The notes: generated by a model from the letters alone, not told the origin. Shown: positions 7,967 through 16,194, numbered from the stretch's first letter. The stretch is 64,000 nucleotides of DNA from Nocardioides xinjiangensis (GCF_017916455.1 NZ_JAFMSY010000001.1:62001-126000), one strand, 5' to 3'. Translations and numbers: made by a program.

Positions 7967-8986
7967 ATGCCCAAGGGTCCACTCATGATCATCGGTGGCG
8001 CCGAGGACAAGGTCCGCAAGCCGACCATCCTCGAGCACTTCGTGGCCCTCAGCGGGGGTCCGGACGCCCGCATCGCCGTGGTCCCCACCGCGTCCTCGCT
8101 GGGTCGCGAGGTCGTCGAGGTCTACGACGCGCTGTTCAGCAAGTTCGGGGCGGCCCGCGTCGACGCCGTACGCCCCGAGTCGCGCGAGGAGGCCCACGAC
8201 GCGTCCCTGGTGGAGGTCCTCGACGAGGCCACCGGGGTGTTCATGACCGGTGGCAACCAGCTGAAGCTGTCGTCGATCGTGTGCGGCACGCCCGTCGGTG
8301 AGGCGATCCTGCGCGCCCACGAGCGCGGCGCGGTGGTCGCCGGCACGTCCGCGGGGGCGAGCATCCAGTCCTCGCACATGGTCGCCTTCGGCGTCGGCGG
8401 GTCGACGCCGAAGCAACGGATGACCCAGGTGGCGGCGGGGCTCGGGCTGGTCGACGCTGCCGTCATCGACCAGCACTTCGACCAGCGCAACCGCTACGGC
8501 CGGCTGCTGATGATCGTCGCGCAGAGCCCGCAGCTGCTCGGCATCGGCGTCGACGAGGACACCTGCGGTCTCGTGGAGGACGTCGACGGCGAGAGGGTGA
8601 TGCGGGTGCTGGGCCGAGGGGCCGTCACCGTCTTCGACGGCTCCCGCATGGTCTCCAACGCCCACGAGGCGAAGCGGTCCGCGCCGCTGCTGGCCAGCGG
8701 CATCGTCTTCCACACGCTGCCCGAGGGGACGGTGTTCAACCTCTCGACACGCTCGCTCGTGCCGCAGGACGCGGTCGTGGACCCGGAGGACGCCGAGGAG
8801 CTCGCCGAGGCCAGCCGCGACCTGCGCCAGCTGGCGCGCGACATCGCCGCCGCCGACGCCGCGCCGGCCGCCATCCGGCGTCGCCTCCGGATGCGGCGCC
8901 CGCGGACCGCGTCCGTGGCCACCCGGCCCACCGAGCCCACCGAGCCCATCGAGCCCATCGAGCCCACCGAAGGAGATCCTGCATGA
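7967..8986 (+). CDS. cphB: Cyanophycinase (peptidase family S51)
   Basis: Cyanophycinase cleaves multi-L-arginyl-poly-aspartate to beta-Asp-Arg dipeptides. The 339-residue protein has the expected MIIGGAEDK start and a VAGTSAGASIQS nucleophile segment with the catalytic serine (about residue 127). DQHFDQRNRYGRLL and GIGVDEDTC follow, all family hallmarks. The C-terminal 65 residues form an acidic helix, then a basic stretch, then a PTEPTEPIEPIEPTE repeat not needed for catalysis. The ATG at 7967 is fixed by the TAGCCT box 7 nt upstream. The stop overlaps the cphA start (ATGA), coupling breakdown and synthesis enzymes in one operon. Confidence 0.93.
   Translation: MPKGPLMIIGGAEDKVRKPTILEHFVALSGGPDARIAVVPTASSLGREVVEVYDALFSKFGAARVDAVRPESREEAHDASLVEVLDEATGVFMTGGNQLKLSSIVCGTPVGEAILRAHERGAVVAGTSAGASIQSSHMVAFGVGGSTPKQRMTQVAAGLGLVDAAVIDQHFDQRNRYGRLLMIVAQSPQLLGIGVDEDTCGLVEDVDGERVMRVLGRGAVTVFDGSRMVSNAHEAKRSAPLLASGIVFHTLPEGTVFNLSTRSLVPQDAVVDPEDAEELAEASRDLRQLARDIAAADAAPAAIRRRLRMRRPRTASVATRPTEPTEPIEPIEPTEGDPA
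8928..8970 (+). repeat. In-frame 9-bp minisatellite in cphB
   Basis: About five tandem copies of a gagcccacc/gagcccatc unit encode the PTE/PIE tripeptide tail of the cyanophycinase. Because the unit is 9 bp, copy-number change would alter the length but not the frame. Confidence 0.75.
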
Positions 8987-11757
8987 GCGAGCGCCCCACG
9001 CCGGACCTGGAGATCGTCGAGACGCGGGTCTACCGCGGTCCCAACGTGTGGTCCTACGACAAGTCGATCCACCTCGTGGTCGACCTCGGGTCGCTCGAGC
9101 AGTTCCCCACCAGCACCCTCCCTGGCTTCACCGACGCCCTCGTCGCGATGCTGCCCGGCCTGCGGGAGCACTCCTGCTCGCGGGGGCGCCGCGGCGGCTT
9201 CCTGGAGCGGCTCCACGAGGGGACGTGGCTCGGCCACGTCGCCGAGCACGTCGCGCTGGCGCTGCAGCAGCTGGTCGGCCACGACATCCGCCGCGGCAAG
9301 ACCCGTCAGGTCGCGGGCGTCCCGGGGCGCTACAACATCGTCTACGGCTACATCGAGGAGAACGTCGGCCTGACCGCCGGCCGTCTCGCCGTGCGCCTGG
9401 TCAACCACCTCGTGGAGGGCGACCCCGACTTCGACTGGGAGACCGAGCGCGACGACTTCATCCGCCGGGCCGAGCGGACCGCGTTCGGCCCCTCGACGCA
9501 GGCGATCGTCGACGAGGCCGTCTCCCGCGACATCCCCTGGATCCGCCTCAACCAGTACTCCCTCGTCCAGCTCGGCCAGGGCGTCCACGCCAGGCGGATC
9601 CGGGCGACGATGACGTCGGAGACGTCCTCGATCGCCGTCGACATCGCCTCCGACAAGGACCTCACCACCACGCTGCTCGGCGCGGCCGGTCTGCCGGTGC
9701 CCAAGCAGGAGTCGGTCCGCACGGAGGAGGGCGCGGTGGCCGCCGCCCGCCGCATCGGCTACCCGGTCGTGCTCAAGCCGCTCGACGGCAACCACGGTCG
9801 CGGCGTGTGCCTCGACCTGCAGGACGAGGCCGACGTACGCGCTGCCTTCCCGGTCGCGCACGGGCAGTCTCGCCGCGGCAACGTCATCGTCGAGTCCTTC
9901 GTGACGGGCAAGGACTACCGGTGCCTGATCATCGACGGCCGGATGGTCGCCATCGCCGAGCGCGTCCCCGCGTCGGTGACCGGCGACGGCACGTCGACCG
10001 TGCAGGAGCTCGTGGACCTCACCAACGCCGACCCGCGTCGCGGGGTCGGCCACGAGAAGGTCCTGACCCGCATCAAGGTCGACGAGGCGGCCGTGGAGGT
10101 GCTCGCCGACCAGGGCCACACGCTCGACTCGGTGCCGGCCGAGGGCGAGATGGTCAAGCTCGCGCTCACCGGCAACATGTCCACCGGCGGCATCTCCATC
10201 GACCGCACGTTCGAGGCCCACCCCGAGAACGTCGAGATCGCGGAGGAGGCGGCGCAGATGGTCGGCCTCGACATCGCCGGCATCGACTTCATCTGCCCCG
10301 ACATCACCCAGCCGGTGCGCGAGACCGGCGGCGCCATCTGCGAGGTCAACGCCGCCCCCGGCTTCCGGATGCACACGCACCCCACCATCGGGGAGCCGCA
10401 GTTCATCGCCAAGCCGGTGGTCGACATGCTCTTCCCGCCGGGCGCGACGTCGCGGATCCCGATCGTCGCGGTCACCGGCACCAACGGCAAGACCACGACG
10501 AGCCGGATGATCAGCCACATCTTCAAGGGCATGGGCCGCAAGGTCGGCATGACCTCCACGGACGGCGTCGTGATCGACGAGCGGCTGCTCATCCGCGCCG
10601 ACGCGTCGGGGCCCCGCTCGGCCCGGATGGTCCTGCAGAACCCGCGCGTGGACTTCGCCGTCTTCGAGGTGGCCCGCGGCGGGATCCTGCGCGAGGGCCT
10701 CGGCTACGAGCGCAACGACGTCGCCGTCGTGCTCAACGTGCAGCCCGACCACCTCGGCCTGCGCGGCATCGACACCGTGGAGCAGCTCGCCGACGTGAAG
10801 GCGGTGATCGTCGAGGCGGTGCCGCGCGACGGCCACGCCGTCCTCAACGCCGACGACCCGCTCGTGCGGGAGATGCGGCGCAAGTGCTCCGGGCAGGTCG
10901 TGTGGTTCTCGATGGCCGAGCCTGGCAGCGAGGCGCGCGAGATGATCGACGCCCACTGCCGCCGCGGCGGCAAGGCGATCGTCCTGGACCCCAGCGACCG
11001 CGGCGAGATGATGGTCGTCCTGCACGGCCGCCGCGCGATGCAGCTGGCGTGGACCCACCTGCTGCCGGCGACCTTCAACGGCCGGGCCCGCATGAACGTC
11101 CAGAACGCGCTGGCCGCGGCAGCCGCGGCGTTCGCGGCCGGCGCGCCGCTGCACGACATCCGGCAGGGCCTGCGCACGTTCTCGACGAACTACTACCTCT
11201 CCCCCGGGCGCCTCAACGAGGTCGACGTCAACGGAGTCAACGTCATCGTCGACTACTGCCACAACGCACCGGGCATGCGGATGCTCGGCGACTTCGTCGA
11301 CCGGGTCGGGGAGTCGCTCGAGTCCTCGCACGACCTCGCCCGGCCGTCGCGCATCGGCATCATCGCCACCGCCGGCGACCGCCGCGACGAGGACATGCGC
11401 GAGCTCGGCCGGATCGCCGCGCAGCACTTCGACGTGTGCATCGTGCGCGAGGACGTGGCGCTGCGCGGCCGTGAGCGCGGTGCAACGGCGGAGCTCGTGA
11501 TGGACGGCGTGCGTGCCGCGATGGCCGAGGGGGCCCGCTGCAAGCAGGCCGAGCTGGTGCTGGAGGAGATCGAGGCGGTGCGCCACGCCATGAGCCGGGC
11601 CAACCGCGGCGACCTCGTCGTGGTCTGCGTCGACAAGCACGCCGAGGTCATGGCGGAGCTGGAGAACTGGTCCGACGTCGCGCAAGCGGGATCGGTGAGC
11701 AATCCCGACGCCCCGTCGGCGGACCCCGACTACACGCCCTCGACTGCCGGCGCCTGA
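8983..11757 (+). CDS. cphA: Cyanophycin synthetase
   Basis: CphA makes cyanophycin by adding Asp to the backbone (ATP-grasp site) and Arg to the side-chain carboxylate (Mur-ligase site). The 924-residue protein has the complete order: N-terminal domain (about 1-160), ATP-grasp (about 215-480, with VVLKPLDGNHGRGV) and Mur ligase (about 490-900, P-loop TGTNGKTT with Lys503). DHLGLRGIDTVEQLADVK and DYCHNAPGM lie further on. It is full length for the family. The start is preceded by AAGGAGAT with 7-nt spacing and overlaps the cphB stop. A likely storage-polymer operon, unusual outside cyanobacteria but known in some actinobacteria. Confidence 0.95.
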   Translation: MSERPTPDLEIVETRVYRGPNVWSYDKSIHLVVDLGSLEQFPTSTLPGFTDALVAMLPGLREHSCSRGRRGGFLERLHEGTWLGHVAEHVALALQQLVGHDIRRGKTRQVAGVPGRYNIVYGYIEENVGLTAGRLAVRLVNHLVEGDPDFDWETERDDFIRRAERTAFGPSTQAIVDEAVSRDIPWIRLNQYSLVQLGQGVHARRIRATMTSETSSIAVDIASDKDLTTTLLGAAGLPVPKQESVRTEEGAVAAARRIGYPVVLKPLDGNHGRGVCLDLQDEADVRAAFPVAHGQSRRGNVIVESFVTGKDYRCLIIDGRMVAIAERVPASVTGDGTSTVQELVDLTNADPRRGVGHEKVLTRIKVDEAAVEVLADQGHTLDSVPAEGEMVKLALTGNMSTGGISIDRTFEAHPENVEIAEEAAQMVGLDIAGIDFICPDITQPVRETGGAICEVNAAPGFRMHTHPTIGEPQFIAKPVVDMLFPPGATSRIPIVAVTGTNGKTTTSRMISHIFKGMGRKVGMTSTDGVVIDERLLIRADASGPRSARMVLQNPRVDFAVFEVARGGILREGLGYERNDVAVVLNVQPDHLGLRGIDTVEQLADVKAVIVEAVPRDGHAVLNADDPLVREMRRKCSGQVVWFSMAEPGSEAREMIDAHCRRGGKAIVLDPSDRGEMMVVLHGRRAMQLAWTHLLPATFNGRARMNVQNALAAAAAAFAAGAPLHDIRQGLRTFSTNYYLSPGRLNEVDVNGVNVIVDYCHNAPGMRMLGDFVDRVGESLESSHDLARPSRIGIIATAGDRRDEDMRELGRIAAQHFDVCIVREDVALRGRERGATAELVMDGVRAAMAEGARCKQAELVLEEIEAVRHAMSRANRGDLVVVCVDKHAEVMAELENWSDVAQAGSVSNPDAPSADPDYTPSTAGA

Positions 11758-11777
11758 GCCGCCGCTGCCGCCGCGGG

Positions 11778-12070
11778 CGGTGCGTGAGGCAGGTTCTGAG
11801 CCCTCGGAACATGCCTCACCCACCGCTCGGTCCCGCTGGCGGTGCGTGAGACAGGTTCTGAACCCCGGGAACATGCCTCATCCACCGCTGGCGCCGCGGG
11901 CGGTGCGTGAGGCAGGTTCTGACCCGCCGAAACCTGCCTCACCCACCGCTGCCGCCGGGCGGTGCGTGAGGCAGGTTCTGAGCCCCCGAAACCTGCCTCA
12001 CCCACCGCTGCCGCCGCGGGCGGTGCGTGAGACAGGTTCTGAGCCCCCGAAACATGCCTCACTCACCGCT
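11778..12070. repeat. Five-copy tandem palindromic repeat array (family 1)
   Basis: This fills the 322-bp gap between the converging cphA and Mur-ligase genes. Five units start at 11778, 11840, 11901, 11960 and 12021 (59-62 bp apart). Each is an imperfect inverted repeat: left arm GCGTGAGGCAGGTT, a loop of about 12-14 nt, right arm AACCTGCCTCAC, extended by flanking cggtg/caccg. Each transcript copy could fold into a stem of about 18 bp. The array may act as a bidirectional terminator, but five copies exceed what that needs. No gene is seen in the gap. Confidence 0.9.
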
Positions 12071-12079
12071 CGGTGCCGC

Positions 12080-13774
12080 TCAGGGCAGCGCGGACGCCGC
12101 CCGCACCTTGCCCGCCAGGGTCTCGGGCGAGTCGGGCGTTCCGCCGTGCGCGGCGATCCAGTCGTAGGCCTCCTGCCGCTCGGCGTGGCACATCAGCCCG
12201 ACGACGTCGCCCGGCTCGGCGCGCCCCACCAGGGCGGCGAGGCACTCCACCTCGGTCCGGAAGGTGTCGATGTCGGTGACGCCGACGCGGGCGGCGCCGG
12301 CGCGCAGCAGGGCGTCGAGCTCGTCCATGGTCCGTCCCCTCAGGTACCACTCCTTGTGGCCGATCGCGACCACGTCGCTGCCCTTCGCACCGATCTCGCC
12401 GAGCGCCTCGATGAGCTCGTCGGTGCGGTCCCCCACCGCGCCGAGGCCGAGCAGCAGGCGGGCACCGGGACGGCGTACGCCGGCCATGACCTCCAGCAGC
12501 GCCTCGAGCCCCGCCTCGTTGTGGGCGAGGTCCATCACCACGGAGACGCCGCCGGGGAGGGAGAAGAAGTTCATCCGGCCGGGGTTGTGCTCGGCATCGG
12601 GCCGGAAGGACGTCAGGCCGGCCACCACGTGCTCGCGGGCCAGCCCGACCGCCAGGGCCGCCGACGCGGCGGCGAGCGCGTTCTCGATGTTGAAGCGCGA
12701 GAGACCGGCCAGGGTCATCGGCACGTCGACCAGCTCGACGAGGGGGTCGGGGTCCGCACCGGGCGCGAGCACCGTGATCCACCCGTCGATGACCGTTGTG
12801 GCGCGGCCGCCATGGCCGAGCACCTCGCGCACCGCCGGCGAGTCGGGGTCGCGGCTGAAGACCCACGGCTGCGCGGCGATCACCGCGCGCATGGCCAGCA
12901 CGCGTGGGTCGTCGCCGTTGAGCACCGCCCAGCCGTCCTTGCGGGTGATCCGCGGGACGACGGACTTCACCTCGGCGAGCTGGTCGACGGTGTCGATGCC
13001 CTGCAGGCCGAGGTGGTCGGCGGTCACGTTGGTCACCACCGACACGTCGTTGCGGGTGACGCCGATCCCCTTGAGGAGGATGCCGCCGCGAGCGGTCTCG
13101 GTGACCGCGAGCTCGACGCCCTCGAGGCCCAGTGCCCGCCCGGCACCGGACGGACCCGAGTAGTCGCCGGCCTCGACCAGCACCCCGTCGCGGTAGATGC
13201 CGTCGGTGTTCGACCAGCCCACGACGAGCCCGCTGGTGCGGGCGATGTGGGCGATCATCCGGCTGGTCGTGGTCTTGCCGTTGGTGCCGGTGACCGCGAC
13301 GACCGGGATCGTCGGCGTGACCGTGGTCGGCGGCGGGCCCGGCGGGGCGGCGGCGACCTCGCGGGCGGCGGTGGTGACAGCGGCCTCCACGTCCGGGGCG
13401 GGCAGCGCGTCCAGGGCGTGGGCCACCGCCTCGCCCAGGGCCCGGGCCCGGCCGCGGCGGCGCCAGGGGAACGCGACGACGACCACGTCGGGGGCCGCCG
13501 TCGGACGCACCCGCACCGCGAGCCGGCGGGTGCCCGCCTCGAGGGCGATCGCGCGGACCAGCCGCTCGACCGCCCGCAGGGCGAAGCGCTGGCGGAAGCC
13601 GGACCCGGGCGCGCCGGGGCGCGTGGTGCGCAGCCCGATGCGGCGGGCGAACCGCAGCACCGCCTCGTCCTCGGCTCCGGTGATCGTCGAGACGTCGAGG
13701 GTCAGCTTCACCGCGGCGCGCGGGAAGTAGAGGTTCGGGCCTTCGAGGACGCGCAGCTCGACGAGTGAGGTCAC
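12080..13774 (-). CDS. CphA-like Mur ligase lacking the ATP-grasp domain
   Basis: The 564-residue protein begins like CphA (LRVLEGPNLYFPRA) but passes straight to a Mur-ligase region with P-loop TGTNGKTT at about 162-169. ETARGGIL, TADHLGLQGIDTVDQLAEVKSVV, LNGDDPR and DLAHNEAG follow, all closely matching the Mur half of the neighbouring CphA. The ATP-grasp module is absent. By analogy it could attach an amino acid to a preformed polymer or to another acidic acceptor (inference). The GTG at 13774 is chosen because TAGTTT lies 7 nt upstream and homology to CphA starts there; an ATG at 13822 is the alternative. Confidence 0.85.
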   Translation of the reverse strand: MTSLVELRVLEGPNLYFPRAAVKLTLDVSTITGAEDEAVLRFARRIGLRTTRPGAPGSGFRQRFALRAVERLVRAIALEAGTRRLAVRVRPTAAPDVVVVAFPWRRRGRARALGEAVAHALDALPAPDVEAAVTTAAREVAAAPPGPPPTTVTPTIPVVAVTGTNGKTTTSRMIAHIARTSGLVVGWSNTDGIYRDGVLVEAGDYSGPSGAGRALGLEGVELAVTETARGGILLKGIGVTRNDVSVVTNVTADHLGLQGIDTVDQLAEVKSVVPRITRKDGWAVLNGDDPRVLAMRAVIAAQPWVFSRDPDSPAVREVLGHGGRATTVIDGWITVLAPGADPDPLVELVDVPMTLAGLSRFNIENALAAASAALAVGLAREHVVAGLTSFRPDAEHNPGRMNFFSLPGGVSVVMDLAHNEAGLEALLEVMAGVRRPGARLLLGLGAVGDRTDELIEALGEIGAKGSDVVAIGHKEWYLRGRTMDELDALLRAGAARVGVTDIDTFRTEVECLAALVGRAEPGDVVGLMCHAERQEAYDWIAAHGGTPDSPETLAGKVRAASALP

Positions 13775-13781
13775 CGGGCGA

Positions 13782-13787
13782 AAACTA
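13782..13787 (-). promoter_or_regulatory. -10 box TAGTTT of the Mur-ligase gene
   Basis: It lies 7 nt before the GTG at 13774 and supports that start over the upstream ATG. Confidence 0.5.
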
Positions 13788-13834
13788 CCCGGCACCGCCT
13801 CCGGGGGCACCAGCCCCCGCACCGGCGTCGCTGG

Positions 13835-14605
13835 TCACAGTCCCATCGCGTGGAAGCCGCCGTCGACGTGGACGATCTCGCCGGTGGTGGCCGGGAAGAA
13901 GTCGCTCAGCAGCGCGCACACGCCGCGGGCGGTCGGCTCGTGGTCGGACTCGTCCCAGCCCAGCGGGGCACGGTCCTTCCACGACGACTCGAGGGCCTCG
14001 AACCCCGGGATCGCCTTCGCGGCGAGCGTCTTCAGCGGGCCCGCCGACACGAGGTTGCAGCGGATGCCCTCGGGCCCGAGGTCGCGCGCGAGGTAGCGCG
14101 AGGTGTTCTCCAGCGCAGCCTTCGCGACGCCCATCCAGTCGTACGCCGGCCACGCGGTCGTCGCGTCGAAGGTCAGGCCGACGATGGAGGAGCCGGGCGA
14201 CAGCAACGGCCTCGTCGCGACGGCGAGCGACTTCAACGAGTACGCCGAGACCTGCACGGCCTGGGCTACGTCGTCCCACGGGCCGTCCATGAACTTGCCG
14301 CCCAGCAGCGTCTCCGGGTTGCCGTAGGCGATCGAGTGGACGACGCCGTCGAGCCCGTCGACGTGCTCGCGCACCTGGTCGGCGAGGCCGGCGAGGTGGG
14401 CCTCGTCGGTGACGTCGAGCTCGAGCACCGGCGGCTCCTGCGGCAGCCGCTTCGCGATCCGCCTGGTGATGCCGAGCGCCCGGCCGAAGTTGGAGATCAG
14501 CACCGTGGCGCCCTGCTCCTGCGCGACCTTGGCGGTCGCGAAGCCGATCGAGCTGTCCATCGTGACGCCGGCGACGAGGATGCGCTTGCCGTCGAGGATT
14601 CCCAT
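13835..14605 (-). CDS. fabI: Enoyl-ACP reductase (InhA-like)
   Basis: This enzyme reduces trans-2-enoyl-ACP with NADH in fatty acid elongation. The 256-residue protein shows the InhA-type nucleotide motif (ILVAGVTMDSSIGFATAKVAQEQGA) near the N terminus and HSIAYGNP in the middle. The catalytic Tyr-x6-Lys motif follows in YDWMGVAKAALE, and the C terminus has the usual TTGEIVHVDGGFHAMG. It lies 35 bp downstream of fabG in the same direction, the mabA-inhA arrangement of actinobacteria. Confidence 0.95.
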   Translation of the reverse strand: MGILDGKRILVAGVTMDSSIGFATAKVAQEQGATVLISNFGRALGITRRIAKRLPQEPPVLELDVTDEAHLAGLADQVREHVDGLDGVVHSIAYGNPETLLGGKFMDGPWDDVAQAVQVSAYSLKSLAVATRPLLSPGSSIVGLTFDATTAWPAYDWMGVAKAALENTSRYLARDLGPEGIRCNLVSAGPLKTLAAKAIPGFEALESSWKDRAPLGWDESDHEPTARGVCALLSDFFPATTGEIVHVDGGFHAMGL

Positions 14606-14640
14606 GTCGTTGTCGACCTTTCGTGTCTGGCGTGGAGGGG

Positions 14641-15378
14641 TCAGTGGCCCATGCCGAGGCCGCCGTCGACCGGGATCACGGCCCCGGTGACGTACGCCGC
14701 GCCGTCGGAGGCCAGCCAGGTGACGGCCGAGGCGACCTCGGCCGTCGAGGCGTAGCGCCCCAGCGGCACCTGCGCCCTGATCGTGGCCTTCTGGTCGTCG
14801 CTCAGCACCTCGGTCATGTCGGTCTCGACGAAGCCGGGCGCGACGACGTTGGTGGTGATCGACCGGCTGCCGAGCTCGCGTGCCAGCGAGCGGGCCATGC
14901 CCACGAGGCCGGCCTTCGACGCGGCGTAGTTGACCTGGCCGGCCGAGCCGAGCAGGCCGACGACCGACGAGATCAGGATGATCCGGCCTCGGCGCATGCG
15001 CAGCATGCCCTTGGCGGCGCGCTTGGCGAGCCGGAACGTGCCGGTCAGGTTGGTGTCGATGACCGAGGACCAGTCGTCCTCGCTCATCCGGAGCAGCAGG
15101 GTGTCCTTGGTGATGCCGGCGTTGGCGACCAGCACCTCGACCGGCCCGTGGGCCTGCTCCACCTGCGCGAACGCCGCCTCGACGGCCTCCGGGTCGGTGA
15201 CGTCGCAGCGCACGTCGAGCGCACCCTCGGGAGCGCCGCCGTTGCGCGTGGTCACCGCGACCTTGTCGCCCTGGGCGATGAAGGCCTCGGCGATGGCGCG
15301 GCCGATGCCGCGGTTGCCGCCGGTCACCAGGACCGAACGGGGCTCGGACGGGGCGCTGGCTGCGGGAGTGTCGCTCAC
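14641..15378 (-). CDS. fabG: 3-oxoacyl-ACP reductase
   Basis: The NADPH-dependent ketoreductase of fatty acid elongation. The 245-residue SDR protein has the TGGNRGIG cofactor motif near residue 20, NAGITKD, the catalytic serine in ISSVVG, YAASKAG (Tyr-x3-Lys) and the C-terminal GAVIPVDGGLGMGH. The GTG start at 15378 has a TAGCGT box 7 nt upstream. It probably forms an operon with fabI. Confidence 0.95.
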   Translation of the reverse strand: MSDTPAASAPSEPRSVLVTGGNRGIGRAIAEAFIAQGDKVAVTTRNGGAPEGALDVRCDVTDPEAVEAAFAQVEQAHGPVEVLVANAGITKDTLLLRMSEDDWSSVIDTNLTGTFRLAKRAAKGMLRMRRGRIILISSVVGLLGSAGQVNYAASKAGLVGMARSLARELGSRSITTNVVAPGFVETDMTEVLSDDQKATIRAQVPLGRYASTAEVASAVTWLASDGAAYVTGAVIPVDGGLGMGH

Positions 15379-15385
15379 GCTCCCG

Positions 15386-15391
15386 ACGCTA
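15386..15391 (-). promoter_or_regulatory. -10 box TAGCGT of fabG-fabI
   Basis: The minus-strand TAGCGT lies 7 nt before the fabG GTG at 15378, indicating leaderless transcription. Confidence 0.6.
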
Positions 15392-15418
15392 GTGATTACC
15401 GGGCGGTAGAGGCGAAAC

Positions 15419-15631
15419 CTACTCGTCCTCGAGGCGGAAGCCGACCTTCATGCCGACCTGGAAGTGCTCGACCACGCCGTCCTTGGCCTGCCCGCGGACC
15501 TGGGTGACCTCGAACCAGTCGATGTGGCGCAGCGTGCGACCCGCGCGCTCGATGCCGTTGCGGATCGCCTGGTCGATGCCGTCCGGCGAGGTCCCGACGA
15601 TCTCGGTGACGCGGTAGGTGCGGTTGGTCAT
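15419..15631 (-). CDS. Dodecin (flavin-binding)
   Basis: The 70-residue protein matches dodecins, which assemble as hollow dodecamers storing flavins or CoA-like ligands. It has an N-terminal TYRVTEIVGTSPDGIDQAI, a central RAGRTLRHIDWFEVTQVRG containing the flavin-stacking Trp, and a final VGMKVGFRLED. The ATG at 15631 has a strong AGGAGG Shine-Dalgarno. Its promoter is probably TAGGCT at 15694-15699, giving a leader of roughly 60 nt. Confidence 0.93.
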   Translation of the reverse strand: MTNRTYRVTEIVGTSPDGIDQAIRNGIERAGRTLRHIDWFEVTQVRGQAKDGVVEHFQVGMKVGFRLEDE

Positions 15632-15693
15632 GTGTCCTCCTGCTCGGGCGGCGGTCCGCGGACCGGCCGACCGGTCCGCGGCGTGGGTTCCCG

Positions 15694-15699
15694 AGCCTA
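15694..15699 (-). promoter_or_regulatory. -10 box TAGGCT of the dodecin gene
   Basis: It lies about 62 bp upstream of the dodecin start. It is only 6 bp from the divergent TAGACT box at 15706-15711, so each -35 region would overlap the other's promoter. Confidence 0.5.
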
Positions 15700-15705
15700 G
15701 CGACG

Positions 15706-15711
15706 TAGACT
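15706..15711 (+). promoter_or_regulatory. -10 box TAGACT of the DUF3099 gene
   Basis: TAGACT lies 7 nt before the GTG at 15719. The spacer also contains GGGAGG, so translation could use either a leaderless or a very short-leader mode. Confidence 0.55.
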
Positions 15712-15718
15712 GGGAGGC

Positions 15719-16009
15719 GTGGCAAGGTCCGACGCCGTACGCATCACCACGGCACGCAGCAGCGCCGCCGAGGACATGCGATCCCGGCAGCGCCGCTACG
15801 CCTGGTCGATGAGCATCCGCCTCGTCTGCTTCGTCGCCGCGGTCGCGGTCGGACCGGGCGTCCTGCGCTGGGTCCTCGTCGGCGCGGCCGTGTTCCTCCC
15901 GCTGTTCGCGGTGGTCATGGCCAACGCGAACGACCAGCGTGACGACGGATTCACCCTCCCCCACGGCGCCGGGGTGCACGAACTGACGGCACGTGACGAC
16001 GAACACTGA
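15719..16009 (+). CDS. DUF3099 membrane protein
   Basis: The 96-residue protein has a cytoplasmic N terminus (ITTARSSAAEDMRSRQRRY), two adjacent membrane segments (about 30-68) and a short acidic C terminus. This matches the actinobacterial DUF3099 family, whose function is unknown. The start is the GTG at 15719, with the -10 box 7 nt upstream. Confidence 0.85.
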   Translation: MARSDAVRITTARSSAAEDMRSRQRRYAWSMSIRLVCFVAAVAVGPGVLRWVLVGAAVFLPLFAVVMANANDQRDDGFTLPHGAGVHELTARDDEH

Positions 16010-16062
16010 GGAAACGCCGGGCGACGTGCGGGTGACGAAAGTTTGGTTTTCATCCGGTCCCA

Positions 16063-16157
16063 TGGAATGATCAACCCCGCGAACGCAGCATCCCCCGTCT
16101 GCGTTGGCGCCGAAGTGCCGGACAGCTTCCCCCCGTGGCTGTCCGGCACTTCTCTTT
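16063..16157 (+). ncRNA. 6C-type small RNA
   Basis: Two stem-loops with C-rich loops stand in tandem. Hairpin 1 pairs 16082-16088 (AACGCAG) with 16099-16105 around a loop containing CCCCC. Hairpin 2 pairs 16113-16126 with 16138-16151 (14 bp) around an 11-nt loop containing CCCCCC, followed by ctcttt. An AUGAUCAACCCC leader precedes them. This matches the actinobacterial 6C RNA motif, where C-rich loops are thought to pair with G-rich mRNA sites. The 5' end is approximate; hairpin 2 also serves as terminator. Confidence 0.8.
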
Positions 16158-16194
16158 GGTCCGCACGCCGCTCGCACGCCTCCGGGAGGACGCC

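Noticed and set aside
8494..11874. A 1126-codon open frame antisense to cphA and part of cphB
   Set aside because: Composition is biased to Ala, Arg, Val, Asp and His with no domain. It mirrors the GC-rich codon pattern of cphA on the other strand, where motifs are unambiguous.
13775..13822. ATG at 13822 as start of the CphA-like ligase
   Set aside because: No Shine-Dalgarno or -10 box fits it. The GTG at 13774 has a TAGTTT box at 7 nt and starts at the conserved N terminus.
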